Of a stretch of DNA of 64,000 nt, positions 53,819-62,197 are shown piece by piece (within the stretch, counting starts at the first letter, position 1; each line of letters opens with the position of its first letter). The DNA lies in the NCBI RefSeq assembly GCF_002261215.1, contig NZ_NEVS01000004.1, positions 3,286,001 through 3,350,000 on the forward strand, given 5' to 3'. Below the pieces are notes generated by a model. It made no database searches and had not been told where the DNA came from. It saw nothing but the letters and a program-made list of their open reading frames with translations. The DNA is from Bordetella genomosp. 11. GTDB taxonomy: Bacteria; Pseudomonadota; Gammaproteobacteria; Burkholderiales; Burkholderiaceae_B. The position numbers and the translations under genes are program-made.

Positions 53819-54040
53819 TCAGGCCTGGAAATACGCATCGGCGCCCCCCGCCCTCATTCTGAGATAGGCGTTCAGCCCCGGATCGGTAGCATGGACGTAG
53901 CACCCCTTCATGCCGCGCGTCATCAGTGTGCGATACGTGTTCTTGATGATCCTGTCGGCCAGCCGCGCGGCTTCCACCGGATTTTCCCTGGACATTTTCA
54001 CGAAGCCTTTCATGGTCTTGTCGGCCTGGTAGACGATCAT
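53819..54040 (-). pseudogene. C-terminal remnant of a DUF2075 (Schlafen group 3-like) helicase
   Basis: 73 residues, in an ATGA overlap with the MazG-like gene. The core IIKNTYRTLMTRGMKGCYVH matches the final helicase motif region of DUF2075 DNA/RNA helicases (NTYR.L.TRGMKGCYVY), which are normally 400-700 residues. The upstream helicase domains, including any Walker A, are missing, so this is a truncated gene that kept a start codon or an in-frame deletion product. Loss may have accompanied rearrangement near the IS. Alternative: a short stand-alone protein, which is less likely. Confidence 0.55.
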
Positions 54041-54426
54041 GACTTCGGCAATTGATCGTATTTGGTGCTGACCCCGCGCGATGCCTCGACCGGGTACTTG
54101 GCGGCGTTGGCGGCAAGCTTGCTGGTGATCGCGGCGTTCAGGTCCACGCCCAGCACATCGGCGAGCCGTATCAGGTACAGGGCCACGTCGGCGATTTCGT
54201 CACGCACCGCGTCGGCGGTGCGCGGGGCCGACGCCGCGTTGTACGAATCGGCCTCGGTCATCCATTGGAAGATTTCCGTCAGCTCGCCGACCTCGCCCGA
54301 GAGCGCCATGACCAGGTTCTTGGGCGAGTGGAACTGCTGCCAATCCCGATCCTTGGCAAACTGCCTTAGCGCCTGCGCCGCGCCATCCGCATCGATCAGA
54401 CTCTTTCCCACCTTTGCGTCCTCCAT
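54037..54426 (-). CDS. MazG-like nucleotide pyrophosphohydrolase
   Basis: 129 residues. The all-alpha NTP pyrophosphatase pattern is clear: KNLVMALSGEVGELTEIFQW (E-x2-E) followed by DEIADVALYLIRLADVLGVD (E-x2-D). Small proteins of this RS21-C6/MazG-like group hydrolyse dCTP or modified NTPs to the monophosphate. The ATG is followed by MEDAKVGKS. The gene overlaps the helicase remnant, and such pairs with DUF2075 helicases are known to occur together. It lies convergent-side-on with the LysR gene upstream. Confidence 0.9.
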   Translation of the reverse strand: MEDAKVGKSLIDADGAAQALRQFAKDRDWQQFHSPKNLVMALSGEVGELTEIFQWMTEADSYNAASAPRTADAVRDEIADVALYLIRLADVLGVDLNAAITSKLAANAAKYPVEASRGVSTKYDQLPKS

Positions 54427-54548
54427 TTACGACGAATTGTATCTCCCTGGCGTGGGAAGCCGCATGTCGGATCCGCCGCGCGGGACGCCTATGTGCGAAC
54501 AGGGAACCCGCCGGGAGCCTCGGCCCTGCATCGGCGACGCGCGACCCG

Positions 54549-55445
54549 CTATCGCGCGGCTCCACGCAACTGCGCGATAAGCGAGCGCGCGGCTGCCGGC
54601 CCTTCCCCGCTTAACTGAGCCGCCAGAATGCATGCCGGCTCCGCGTCGCGCAGCGGCAGAAAGACCAAAGGTTCGCCGCGCATGCGCGACAGGGACTTGG
54701 GCACGATGGCAGCCCCCATGCCCACCTCCACCAGCGTCAGTAAAGTCGGAATCACGCTTTCGCGGACGATAATCGGGTGCGCACCGACGCGGCTGAACAT
54801 CCGGTCCAGCAGTTGCCGGAAATAAGGCGAAGCAAGCGGTGAGTAGCCGATCAATGGCAAGGTACATGCCTGCGCCAGGCTGATGCGCCGGCGTGCCGCC
54901 CAGGGATGATCCTGCCGCAACACCAGCATCATCGGCTCGCTCAGGATTTCGACGGTTTCGATGCCTTCACCCAGAGGCATGGGGCGCATAAGGGCCAGAT
55001 CGATCTGGCGACCTCGCAGCATGGCCTCCATCTGGTTGGAGTTTCCCTCGAACAAATCCAGCTCCACATCGGGATGCGCGCTGCGATAGCGATAAAGCGT
55101 CTCGGCCAGCGGCGAATAGGCCACCGTGGGCGCGAGCCCCACTCTTAGCGGGCCGCCCTCGCCCAGCGCGGCCCGCCGCGCGGCGCGCAGCATCGATGCC
55201 GTGCGTACAGCCAGATCGTCCGCATGGCGCGCCATCACCACGCCGGCGGGAGTCAGCCTTACCGTACGCGTCGTCCGCTCGAACAAGGGAGCGCCGACGA
55301 TGTTCTCTAGTCGCTTTATCTGCTGGCTGAAAGGTGGCTGGCTCATGAACACGCGCGCCGCCGCCCGCCCAAAATGCAATTCCTCCGCGGCCGCCGAGAA
55401 GCATGCCAGCATGCGCGCGTCGAGAAACTTTATGTCGTTTTTCAT
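54549..55445 (-). CDS. LysR-family transcriptional regulator
   Basis: 298 residues. HTH segment LHFGRAAARVFMSQPPFSQQ IKRLENIVG region, of the BenM/CatR-like subgroup, then an effector domain from about residue 95 (PLRVGLAPTVAYSPLAETLY). It is divergent from the amidase-Bug pair with a 105-bp gap in which ATTATG is directly repeated at 55451 and 55461. It probably activates that pair in response to the amide or its acid. Confidence 0.9.
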   Translation of the reverse strand: MKNDIKFLDARMLACFSAAAEELHFGRAAARVFMSQPPFSQQIKRLENIVGAPLFERTTRTVRLTPAGVVMARHADDLAVRTASMLRAARRAALGEGGPLRVGLAPTVAYSPLAETLYRYRSAHPDVELDLFEGNSNQMEAMLRGRQIDLALMRPMPLGEGIETVEILSEPMMLVLRQDHPWAARRRISLAQACTLPLIGYSPLASPYFRQLLDRMFSRVGAHPIIVRESVIPTLLTLVEVGMGAAIVPKSLSRMRGEPLVFLPLRDAEPACILAAQLSGEGPAAARSLIAQLRGAAR

Positions 55446-55550
55446 TGTGAATTATGTTCGATTATGAATTAGACCATAAGCAATCGCCTGTTTAACATGC
55501 AGCACGCTTCCTAGGTAGGACGTCGTCCCCGGCCCCCTTCACGAGTCGTC

Positions 55551-56825
55551 ATGTCGCTTAGCATTCCCCACCCCGATGCTCCCCGCCTGGTCGCGGACGC
55601 CGCCCTGGCCGACCAGGACCTGCATGCCTGGGCCTGCCTGGACCCCACTGCCGCTGCCGCGCGGCACGGACCGCTGGCTGGACTGGTTTTCGGCGTAAAG
55701 GATGTACTCGATGTGGCCGGACTCCCGACACGTTGCGGTTCTCCGGCAACCGACGACCGCCCTGCCACGGCCGATGCCGACTGCGTCGCCATCCTGCGCG
55801 CGGCTGGGGCACTGCCTTTGGGCAAGACCGTGACCGCCGAATTCGCCCACGTCGCCCCCGGCCCCACCCGCAACCCCCACCATCCCTCGCACACGCCGGG
55901 CGGATCGTCCAGTGGATCGGCCGCGGCCGTGGCCGCCGGCATGGTCGACTTCGCGCTAAGTACACAAACGGGAGGCTCGATCATCCGGCCCGCCGCCTTC
56001 TGCGGCGTGGTGGGGGTCAAGCCCAGCTACGGCGCCGTGTCCCGCGGCGGCATGCGCGTCATGTGCCCCAGCCTGGACACCATAGGCTGGCACGCATACG
56101 ACCTGGATGTGGCGGCGCGCGTGGCCGACGTCATGCTGCCGCGTCATGCATGCGATGCGATCGGCCAGCCGCGCCTGTGCCTTCTGCCCATGCAACCTGG
56201 ATACCAGCTCGATCGGTCCAGCATCGACGCGCTTGCGTCCGCCGGCAACGCCCTAGCCGCTGCCGGCTATGCCGTAGCCGGGATCCAGGCCATGCCGCAT
56301 GCGCTGGATCTCTTGGATATCCACCGCACCGTCGTGCACTACGAACTGGCACATGCATTAACCGTCCTGGTGCCGGATGCCGATGCCGTTCAGGATGGAC
56401 GCCTCAGCCCACGCCTGCGCGAGGCCGCTCGACAAGGCCTCGCCATCGGGCGCGAAGACTACGAAGCCACATTGGCTCGCCTGCACGCAGCACGCCAGCG
56501 TGCCTGGGAGCTCGACTTCGGCGACGCCGATCTGATCCTTACGACGGGCGCCCTTGGCCCCGCCCCCGAAGGCTTATCGCACACCGGCGAATCGGGCTTC
56601 AACAAAGCGTGGTCCGTGCTGGGCTGGCCCTGCCTGCATCTACCGACCACCCATGACGATCGCGGCATGCCCCTGGGCGTCATGCTGGTAGCGCGTCGAG
56701 GAGCCGACCACGCGCTGTTGCGCTGGGCTCGCGACATCCATCGCCTTGTCGACCGGCGCGCCGCCTTGCCGTCCCGTTCACCTTCCAACGGAGCCATTCA
56801 TGACCCGACTGTTTCGCGCGCTTAA
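55551..56825 (+). CDS. Amidase-signature enzyme
   Basis: 424 residues. The Ser-cisSer-Lys triad is visible: K50 in FGVKDVLD, the cis-Ser in GGSSSGSAAA (119-121) and the nucleophile S143 in TQTGGSIIRP. The amidase signature family hydrolyses amides, for example aryl or aliphatic amides, biuret-like compounds or aminoacyl-tRNA. The C-terminal 25 bp overlap the start of a Bug receptor, so the two are co-translated. The cognate receptor probably imports the amide substrate. Confidence 0.9.
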   Translation: MSLSIPHPDAPRLVADAALADQDLHAWACLDPTAAAARHGPLAGLVFGVKDVLDVAGLPTRCGSPATDDRPATADADCVAILRAAGALPLGKTVTAEFAHVAPGPTRNPHHPSHTPGGSSSGSAAAVAAGMVDFALSTQTGGSIIRPAAFCGVVGVKPSYGAVSRGGMRVMCPSLDTIGWHAYDLDVAARVADVMLPRHACDAIGQPRLCLLPMQPGYQLDRSSIDALASAGNALAAAGYAVAGIQAMPHALDLLDIHRTVVHYELAHALTVLVPDADAVQDGRLSPRLREAARQGLAIGREDYEATLARLHAARQRAWELDFGDADLILTTGALGPAPEGLSHTGESGFNKAWSVLGWPCLHLPTTHDDRGMPLGVMLVARRGADHALLRWARDIHRLVDRRAALPSRSPSNGAIHDPTVSRA

Positions 56826-57774
56826 ACCGGCCGCCCTGCTTTGCGGCCTGCTGGCCATATTGCCCACCGCCCAAGCGGACTATCCCGACCGCCCCATCAC
56901 CATTACCGTGCCCACCGCGCCGGGGGGCACCGTGGACATCGTCGCGCGCATCCTGGCCGCCCAACTCGGCGATGAGCTCAAGCAATCGATCATCGTCAGC
57001 AATAAGGCCGGCGCCGGCGGCGTCGTCGGCACCCAGGCCGCCAAACGCGAACGTCCCGACGGCTATAACCTTCTGTTCACCGCCAACAGCAATCAACTCA
57101 TTGTTCCCTGGATCTACGCCAAGCCGGGTTTCGATCCGCTACGCGACTTCGTCCCGATCGCGGCCGTGGGCGTGGTGCCCAATGTGCTGCTCGTCAATCC
57201 CACATTTCCGGCGCGCAACCTTCAAGAGTTCATCGCCGAGGTCAAGGCGCACCCGGGCCAATACCGGTACGCCTCGGCCGGCACCGGCACCCTCAATCAC
57301 CTTTTGGGCGCGATGCTGAACGAGAAAGGCGGCCTCGAACTGGAGCACGTCCCGTATCGCGGTGTCGCCCCCGCGATGACCGACGTACTGGGCAACCAGG
57401 TGCCCATGCTCTTTGCCAGCCTGCCGTCGGCGCTGGAAGCCGTCAAGGCAGGCCAACTGCGTGCCATCGGCGTCAGCAGTGCCAGCCGCGTCCCCCTGCT
57501 GCCCGACGTGCCGGCCATCGCTGAAGCCGTGCCAGGCTTCAGTGGCGACCTCTGGGTAGCCTTCTATGCGCCGGCCGGCACGCCCAAGGATGTGGTCGCG
57601 AAGCTGTACCAGGGCATCAAGACTGCGCTGGCATCGCCCGCGGTACAGCAGCGATTCCAACAACTGGGCGTCACCGAGCTGCACGACGGCCCCGACGAAC
57701 TCGCCCGCCGCCAGGCATCGGAACTGGAACAATGGCGCGATATCGTCAAGGCGTCGGGCGCCAGGGCGGATTGA
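56800..57774 (+). CDS. Bug-family receptor linked to amidase
   Basis: 324 residues from ATG 56800, 26 bp before the amidase stop, with AACGGAGCC as ribosome site. Signal peptide ending near AQA, then DYPDRPITITVPTAPGGTVD, VSNKAGAGGVVGTQAAKRER and VPYRGVAPAMTDVLGNQVP. Its overlap with the amidase gene links its ligand to that enzyme's substrate. Confidence 0.92.
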   Translation: MTRLFRALKPAALLCGLLAILPTAQADYPDRPITITVPTAPGGTVDIVARILAAQLGDELKQSIIVSNKAGAGGVVGTQAAKRERPDGYNLLFTANSNQLIVPWIYAKPGFDPLRDFVPIAAVGVVPNVLLVNPTFPARNLQEFIAEVKAHPGQYRYASAGTGTLNHLLGAMLNEKGGLELEHVPYRGVAPAMTDVLGNQVPMLFASLPSALEAVKAGQLRAIGVSSASRVPLLPDVPAIAEAVPGFSGDLWVAFYAPAGTPKDVVAKLYQGIKTALASPAVQQRFQQLGVTELHDGPDELARRQASELEQWRDIVKASGARAD

Positions 57775-57903
57775 AAGCACCGTTATTAATCAGATAGAGC
57801 CTGATATCAAGGCAGAAAGCACGGAGATCAGTCCGCACGCGGACACCTGCATACGCCTTGATTCTTCGCAAAACCATGCCCGCGGCGACCGGTCAGCGAT
57901 CGT

Positions 57904-58815
57904 TCATGCGGGGAGAAAAAGGCCTTCTTCTATGCACAGTGCCATTTGCTCCTCAATCGCGCCACGGAACGCTTTCGCGGCCAGGCTGACGGGCCGCCCC
58001 CTGGAGACGGCGAGCATGCGCGTAACGGAGAAGCTTCGGATGGGCACCGCGACCAGGCCCTGCCAAATCGCCGATGTCCGCGAGACGGAACTCGGCATCA
58101 CCACCACCCCGACCCCCGCGCGGGCCAGCTGCGCTGCGCCCTCTCCACCATCCATCTGGATAACGGGCTGCACCGCGCCGTGAAGTGCCTCCAGGCTGTT
58201 GCGCAAACCCAGCGAAATGATGATCGGCAACTTTCCGAGATCTCTCGCGTGCACGCTGGAACGAGCGGCCAGTTTGCTGCCTGGCTGACAGAACACGGCG
58301 ATTTCCTGCTTCATCAGTGGCGTGAAACGGATGTGTTCCTGGTTGCCCGGGTCCGAGACGATGGCCATGTCTATCGTGCCTGCGGAAAGACGGTGCAACG
58401 CATCCTCGGTGGGGCTCTCAGTCAGCTCGAGCCGGACCTGGGGAAACCGCTTGCGGAAATCCAGCGCGGTCCGCCCGTATAGGGCCTGGCCGACCGTCGG
58501 AGCCGCCGACATGCGCACCGTGCCGCGCACATCGCGATTGGATCCGCGCATCCCGCGGTTGAAGTCCGAGACGTCCTGGGTAGCGCTCTGCAATTCACGC
58601 ATGATGAATCTGGCCCGCTCCAGAAACATGAGGCCGCTGTCGGTCAGCTCCACGCCGGCGACGCTGCGGTCGAACAGCGGACCGCCCATGCCCTCCTCCA
58701 GCAAGCGTATCTGCCGGCTGACGGCCGACTGGGCCACGTGCAGCACCGCAGCGGCCGCGCTGATGCTGCCCTTCTCCGCCACCGCGAGGAAATACCGCAC
58801 CGGCCGCAGATCCAT
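57904..58815 (-). CDS. LysR-family transcriptional regulator
   Basis: 303 residues from ATG 58815 (MDLRPVRYFLAVAEKGS); a GAGGAGG ribosome site supports this over an ATG eight codons upstream. HTH: SISAAAAVLHVAQSAVSRQI. The effector domain begins at about residue 90. It is divergent from the Bug/tartrate-dehydratase-like/FAH operon and probably controls it. An inverted repeat lies 29 bp upstream of the start. Confidence 0.9.
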   Translation of the reverse strand: MDLRPVRYFLAVAEKGSISAAAAVLHVAQSAVSRQIRLLEEGMGGPLFDRSVAGVELTDSGLMFLERARFIMRELQSATQDVSDFNRGMRGSNRDVRGTVRMSAAPTVGQALYGRTALDFRKRFPQVRLELTESPTEDALHRLSAGTIDMAIVSDPGNQEHIRFTPLMKQEIAVFCQPGSKLAARSSVHARDLGKLPIIISLGLRNSLEALHGAVQPVIQMDGGEGAAQLARAGVGVVVMPSSVSRTSAIWQGLVAVPIRSFSVTRMLAVSRGRPVSLAAKAFRGAIEEQMALCIEEGLFLPA

Positions 58816-58843
58816 CCGCCCCTCCTCGGTCCTGACCATCTAA

Positions 58844-58859
58844 ATTATGGATGGATAAT
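58844..58859. promoter_or_regulatory. Inverted repeat, candidate LysR box
   Basis: ATTAT-GGATGG-ATAAT is a 5-bp inverted repeat with a 6-bp spacer, holding a T-N-A LysR-box pattern. It lies between the divergent LysR and Bug genes, 28 bp from the LysR start. Confidence 0.4.
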
Positions 58860-58936
58860 ATCTGAAAACTATTATTTTTAGTTGGCTTCGCACGGCTCAG
58901 AATTTATCCAGCCAAACTAAAAAGAGGGAGACAATC

Positions 58937-59977
58937 ATGGCCACCAACCATGCGGCGCTGCGCGCCATTCACTTCCACTGGACGCGCCTGAAGGCACGGT
59001 TTCCGAAGGCGGTTCATGGCATCGGTGCCATAACATTCGCTGCGTTGCTGCCGTGCACCGCTTCGCTTGCCGGTTACCCGGAGAAGCCCGTGCGCGTCGT
59101 CGTTCCCTTCGCGGCGGGCGCGGGTGCCGACATCGCCTCCCGCTTCATGGCCGAGAAGCTCAGCGCGATGTGGGGCAAAGGCGTGGTAGTAGAAAACCAG
59201 GTCGGCGCCAACAGCATCATCGGCGCGCAGCAGGTCGCGCGCGCGCCCGCCGACGGCTACACGCTGCTCGTCCCCAACGACACGACCTTGGCGGCGAACC
59301 CGTGGCTCTATGCCAAGCTTCCTTATTCCCCCCTGAAGGACTTTGCACCCATCGCGCTGATCGGGGAGACGCCTTTCGTGCTGGTGGCTTCGCCGCGGTT
59401 TCCGGCGCACTCCGTCAAGGAACTGGTCGATATGGCCCGCGCCAATCCCGGTGCGATCAACTTCGGGTCCAGCGGCGTCGCCAGCGCACAGCATCTGCCG
59501 ATGGAGATGCTGATGCACAGCGCGAATATCAAGTTGACGCACGTTCCGTACAAGAGCGCGTCGGATGCGGCGGTAGGCGTCGTGAGCGACCAGGTACAAG
59601 TGATGTTCGCCGGAGTTTCGGCGGTGCTGCCGTTCCTGCAATCCGGCAGGCTGGTCGCTCTGGCAGTCGGCTCGGCCGAGCGGCTCGCCGTACTGCCTCA
59701 AGTGCCCACGATCGCCGAATCGGGCTTCCCCGACTTTCGTTATGGGGCATGGCTGGGCTTTGTGGCGCCCGCCGGCACGCCCGCGGCCATCGTCGACAAG
59801 ATCAACGCCGACATCGACAGCGTACTGCGTCAGCCAGCGGCACGCGAACGACTCATCGCACTGGGCTTCCTGCCCGCCAGGCCGGCCGCGCCGGAGGCTT
59901 TTCGCAAGCACATCGCAGACGAGACGGTGCGCTACGGCAAGCTGATCCAAAGCGCCGGCATCGAACAATCACGCTAA
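58937..59977 (+). CDS. Bug-family receptor of the tartrate-dehydratase-like operon
   Basis: 346 residues with an AAAGAGGGAG ribosome site. The leader is longer than in the other Bug proteins, with a polar N-terminus (MATNHAALRAIHFHWTRLKA) before the hydrophobic core. The mature part reads GYPEKPVRVVVPFAAGAGAD, VENQVGANSIIGAQQVARAP and VPYKSASDAAVGVVSDQVQ; the third segment departs from the usual PYKGxxPA pattern. First gene of an operon with an enolase-superfamily dehydratase and an FAH hydrolase, so its ligand is probably a hydroxy- or dihydroxy-diacid. Confidence 0.92.
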   Translation: MATNHAALRAIHFHWTRLKARFPKAVHGIGAITFAALLPCTASLAGYPEKPVRVVVPFAAGAGADIASRFMAEKLSAMWGKGVVVENQVGANSIIGAQQVARAPADGYTLLVPNDTTLAANPWLYAKLPYSPLKDFAPIALIGETPFVLVASPRFPAHSVKELVDMARANPGAINFGSSGVASAQHLPMEMLMHSANIKLTHVPYKSASDAAVGVVSDQVQVMFAGVSAVLPFLQSGRLVALAVGSAERLAVLPQVPTIAESGFPDFRYGAWLGFVAPAGTPAAIVDKINADIDSVLRQPAARERLIALGFLPARPAAPEAFRKHIADETVRYGKLIQSAGIEQSR

Positions 59978-60006
59978 GGCAACCCCACAGGGATCCGAAC
60001 CCAACC

Positions 60007-61173
60007 ATGCGCATCATCGCCCTTCACGAAGCCGCATTTCCGGTGCAAAGCACCATGCGCAATGCGGTATTCTCCTTCGCGGAGATGACTACCTCCATCG
60101 TCGCCGCCAGGCTGGACCCCGGTGCCGGCAAGACCCCGGTGACGGGTTACGCTTTCAACTCCACCGGCCGCTATGCCTGCGGACAACCCATGCGGGACCG
60201 CTTTTTCCCGCGCCTGCTGCGCGCCAAGCCCGAGTCGCTGCTTGACGCTGCCGGCGTGCTGGACCCGGCAAAAGCCGTGGCAGCCATGCTGGTCGGCGAG
60301 AAACCGGGCGGCCACGCCGAACGATCCATCGCCATCGGGACCATCGAGACAGCACTGTGGGACGCCGTCGGCAAAGCGCAGGATCTGCCTACCGCGGAAG
60401 TTCTGGCCCGCCGCTACCGCGGCGGCTCGATGCACCGAAAGGTCTCGGTATACGTAGGCGGTGGGTGGTACCGTCCGGGCGGCGTGCCGCGGGACGTCGC
60501 CGACGAGATCCGCTCACACCAGGAGAGCGGCTACACGCACGTCAAGATCAAGGTAGGCGGCGCATCGCTGGACGAAGACTTGCGGCGCATCGAATGCGCC
60601 CTCGGCGTGCTACCCGACAGCGGGCATCTGGCGGTCGATGCCAACTGCAAGTTCGAGCGTGACGCGGCATTGGCCTATGCCGCCGCGCTGGCCCCGTACC
60701 AGCTGCGCTGGTTCGAGGAGCCGTGCGATCCCAACGACTTCTCGTTGATGGCGGAACTCGCCTCCGTCTACGCACCGCCGCTATCGGCCGGCGAGAACCT
60801 TTACGGCATGCAGGACGTGGTGAACCTTATCCGCCTGGGCGGCTGGCGACGCGGGCGGGACCTGATCCAGGTCGATCCTCCGCAGTCCTACGGCATGGAC
60901 GCCTACGCCGCCATGGTGCTCGATCTGGAAGCGCGGGGCTGGGAGCCGTCCAGCCATTTCCCGCACGGCGGGAACCAAATGTCGCTGGCGCTGGCAGCCG
61001 GCCTAGGCCTGGGTGGCTGCGAGGCCTATCCCGGTGTGTTCGGCTCCTTCGGCGGCTTCGCGGACAGCACCGTGGTGGAAGGCGGCTATGTACAGCCACC
61101 GCAGTTGCCCGGCATCGGCTTCGAGGGCCACAGTGCCTTGTACACCTTGATGCGCACGGTCGGCGCGGACTGA
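60007..61173 (+). CDS. D-tartrate dehydratase-like enolase-superfamily enzyme
   Basis: 388 residues, near the 389 of characterised D-tartrate dehydratase (TarD). The mandelate-racemase/muconate-lactonizing-enzyme barrel is present. Catalytic and metal positions match TarD with a constant offset of two: K182 in KIKVGG, D211 (VDANCKF), E237 (WFEEP), E263 (SAGENLY) and H320 in SHFPHGG. Such enzymes remove water from D-tartrate to give oxaloacetate. A related sugar-acid dehydratase cannot be excluded. It follows the Bug receptor after 29 bp. Confidence 0.82.
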   Translation: MRIIALHEAAFPVQSTMRNAVFSFAEMTTSIVAARLDPGAGKTPVTGYAFNSTGRYACGQPMRDRFFPRLLRAKPESLLDAAGVLDPAKAVAAMLVGEKPGGHAERSIAIGTIETALWDAVGKAQDLPTAEVLARRYRGGSMHRKVSVYVGGGWYRPGGVPRDVADEIRSHQESGYTHVKIKVGGASLDEDLRRIECALGVLPDSGHLAVDANCKFERDAALAYAAALAPYQLRWFEEPCDPNDFSLMAELASVYAPPLSAGENLYGMQDVVNLIRLGGWRRGRDLIQVDPPQSYGMDAYAAMVLDLEARGWEPSSHFPHGGNQMSLALAAGLGLGGCEAYPGVFGSFGGFADSTVVEGGYVQPPQLPGIGFEGHSALYTLMRTVGAD

Positions 61174-61248
61174 CGGCCCGTCGTCCCCGCCTTCCCATCC
61201 GTGCCCGGACCGTGCCGCGCCTCCCGATTCTCCCAGTACCTTCGAGAC

Positions 61249-62106
61249 ATGCACATGAACTTCGTCACTTTCCGTACCGCTTCCGATCTCACGCCCCGCC
61301 TGGGCGCCGTCGTCAACGAATCCGTCGTTACCCTGCCGAGCGACATGATCAGCCTCTGCGCCAAGGGCGCCGCCGGCTTCGCCGCCGCAGCGGAGATGGC
61401 CGCCGCGGCACCCGCCGAGGATCGCCACCCCCTGACGGCCGTCGAACTGCTTCCCGTGGTGCCGCGCCCGGGCAAGATCATTTGCCTGGGGCTCAACTAT
61501 GCCGACCACGCAGCCGAGGGTGGCAACAGCAAGCCGGAATACCCGAGCCTTTTCATGCGAGGCCCATCGTCCCTCACAGCCCACGGCGCCCCTCTCAGGC
61601 GTCCGCGCGCTTCGACCCAGCTCGACTTCGAGGCCGAGCTGGCCGTGGTCATCGGCACGACCTGCCGCCATTTGACCCCCGCCAACGCCCTGCAAGCCGT
61701 GGCAGGCTATTCCTGCTTCAATGACGGCACGCTGCGGGACTATCAACGCAAGACCGCGCAATGGACGATCGGCAAGAACTTCGACGAGACAGGTTCCTTC
61801 GGTCCCTGGCTGGTGCCCGCCTCGACACTGCCGGCGGGTGCCGCCGGCCTGAAGATCGAATCCCGCCTGAACGGGACGGTCATGCAAAGCAGCAACACGG
61901 CCCACATGCTTTTCCCCGTGGAGGAAACGCTATGTCTTATCACCGAGGCCATCACCCTGGACCCCGGCGATGTGATCATCATGGGGACACCGGCCGGGGT
62001 CGGCTACGCGCGCAGGCCACCGGTATGGATGAAAGCCAGCGACACCATCGAGGTCGAAATCGAAGGAATAGGCATTCTGTCTAACCGTATCGAAGACGAA
62101 GCCTGA
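61249..62106 (+). CDS. FAH-family hydrolase
   Basis: 285 residues from ATG 61249 (MHMNFVTFRT); the second ATG at 61255 is equally possible. The fumarylacetoacetate hydrolase fold is seen in KIICLGLNYADHAAEGGNSK, TQLDFEAELAVVIGT (metal-site acidic residues) and GDVIIMGTPAGVGYARRPP. Members cleave C-C bonds of acylpyruvates or decarboxylate oxaloacetate. Behind a tartrate-dehydratase-like gene, oxaloacetate decarboxylase activity is an attractive guess. Confidence 0.88.
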   Translation: MHMNFVTFRTASDLTPRLGAVVNESVVTLPSDMISLCAKGAAGFAAAAEMAAAAPAEDRHPLTAVELLPVVPRPGKIICLGLNYADHAAEGGNSKPEYPSLFMRGPSSLTAHGAPLRRPRASTQLDFEAELAVVIGTTCRHLTPANALQAVAGYSCFNDGTLRDYQRKTAQWTIGKNFDETGSFGPWLVPASTLPAGAAGLKIESRLNGTVMQSSNTAHMLFPVEETLCLITEAITLDPGDVIIMGTPAGVGYARRPPVWMKASDTIEVEIEGIGILSNRIEDEA

Positions 62107-62197
62107 GCTTCGCCACACTGGCCTTTGACGTCCACGCTCTCACACTCGTGCGCACCGGAAAGGCGCCGCGCCGCCCAGCGACGCGACCACCGGACTG

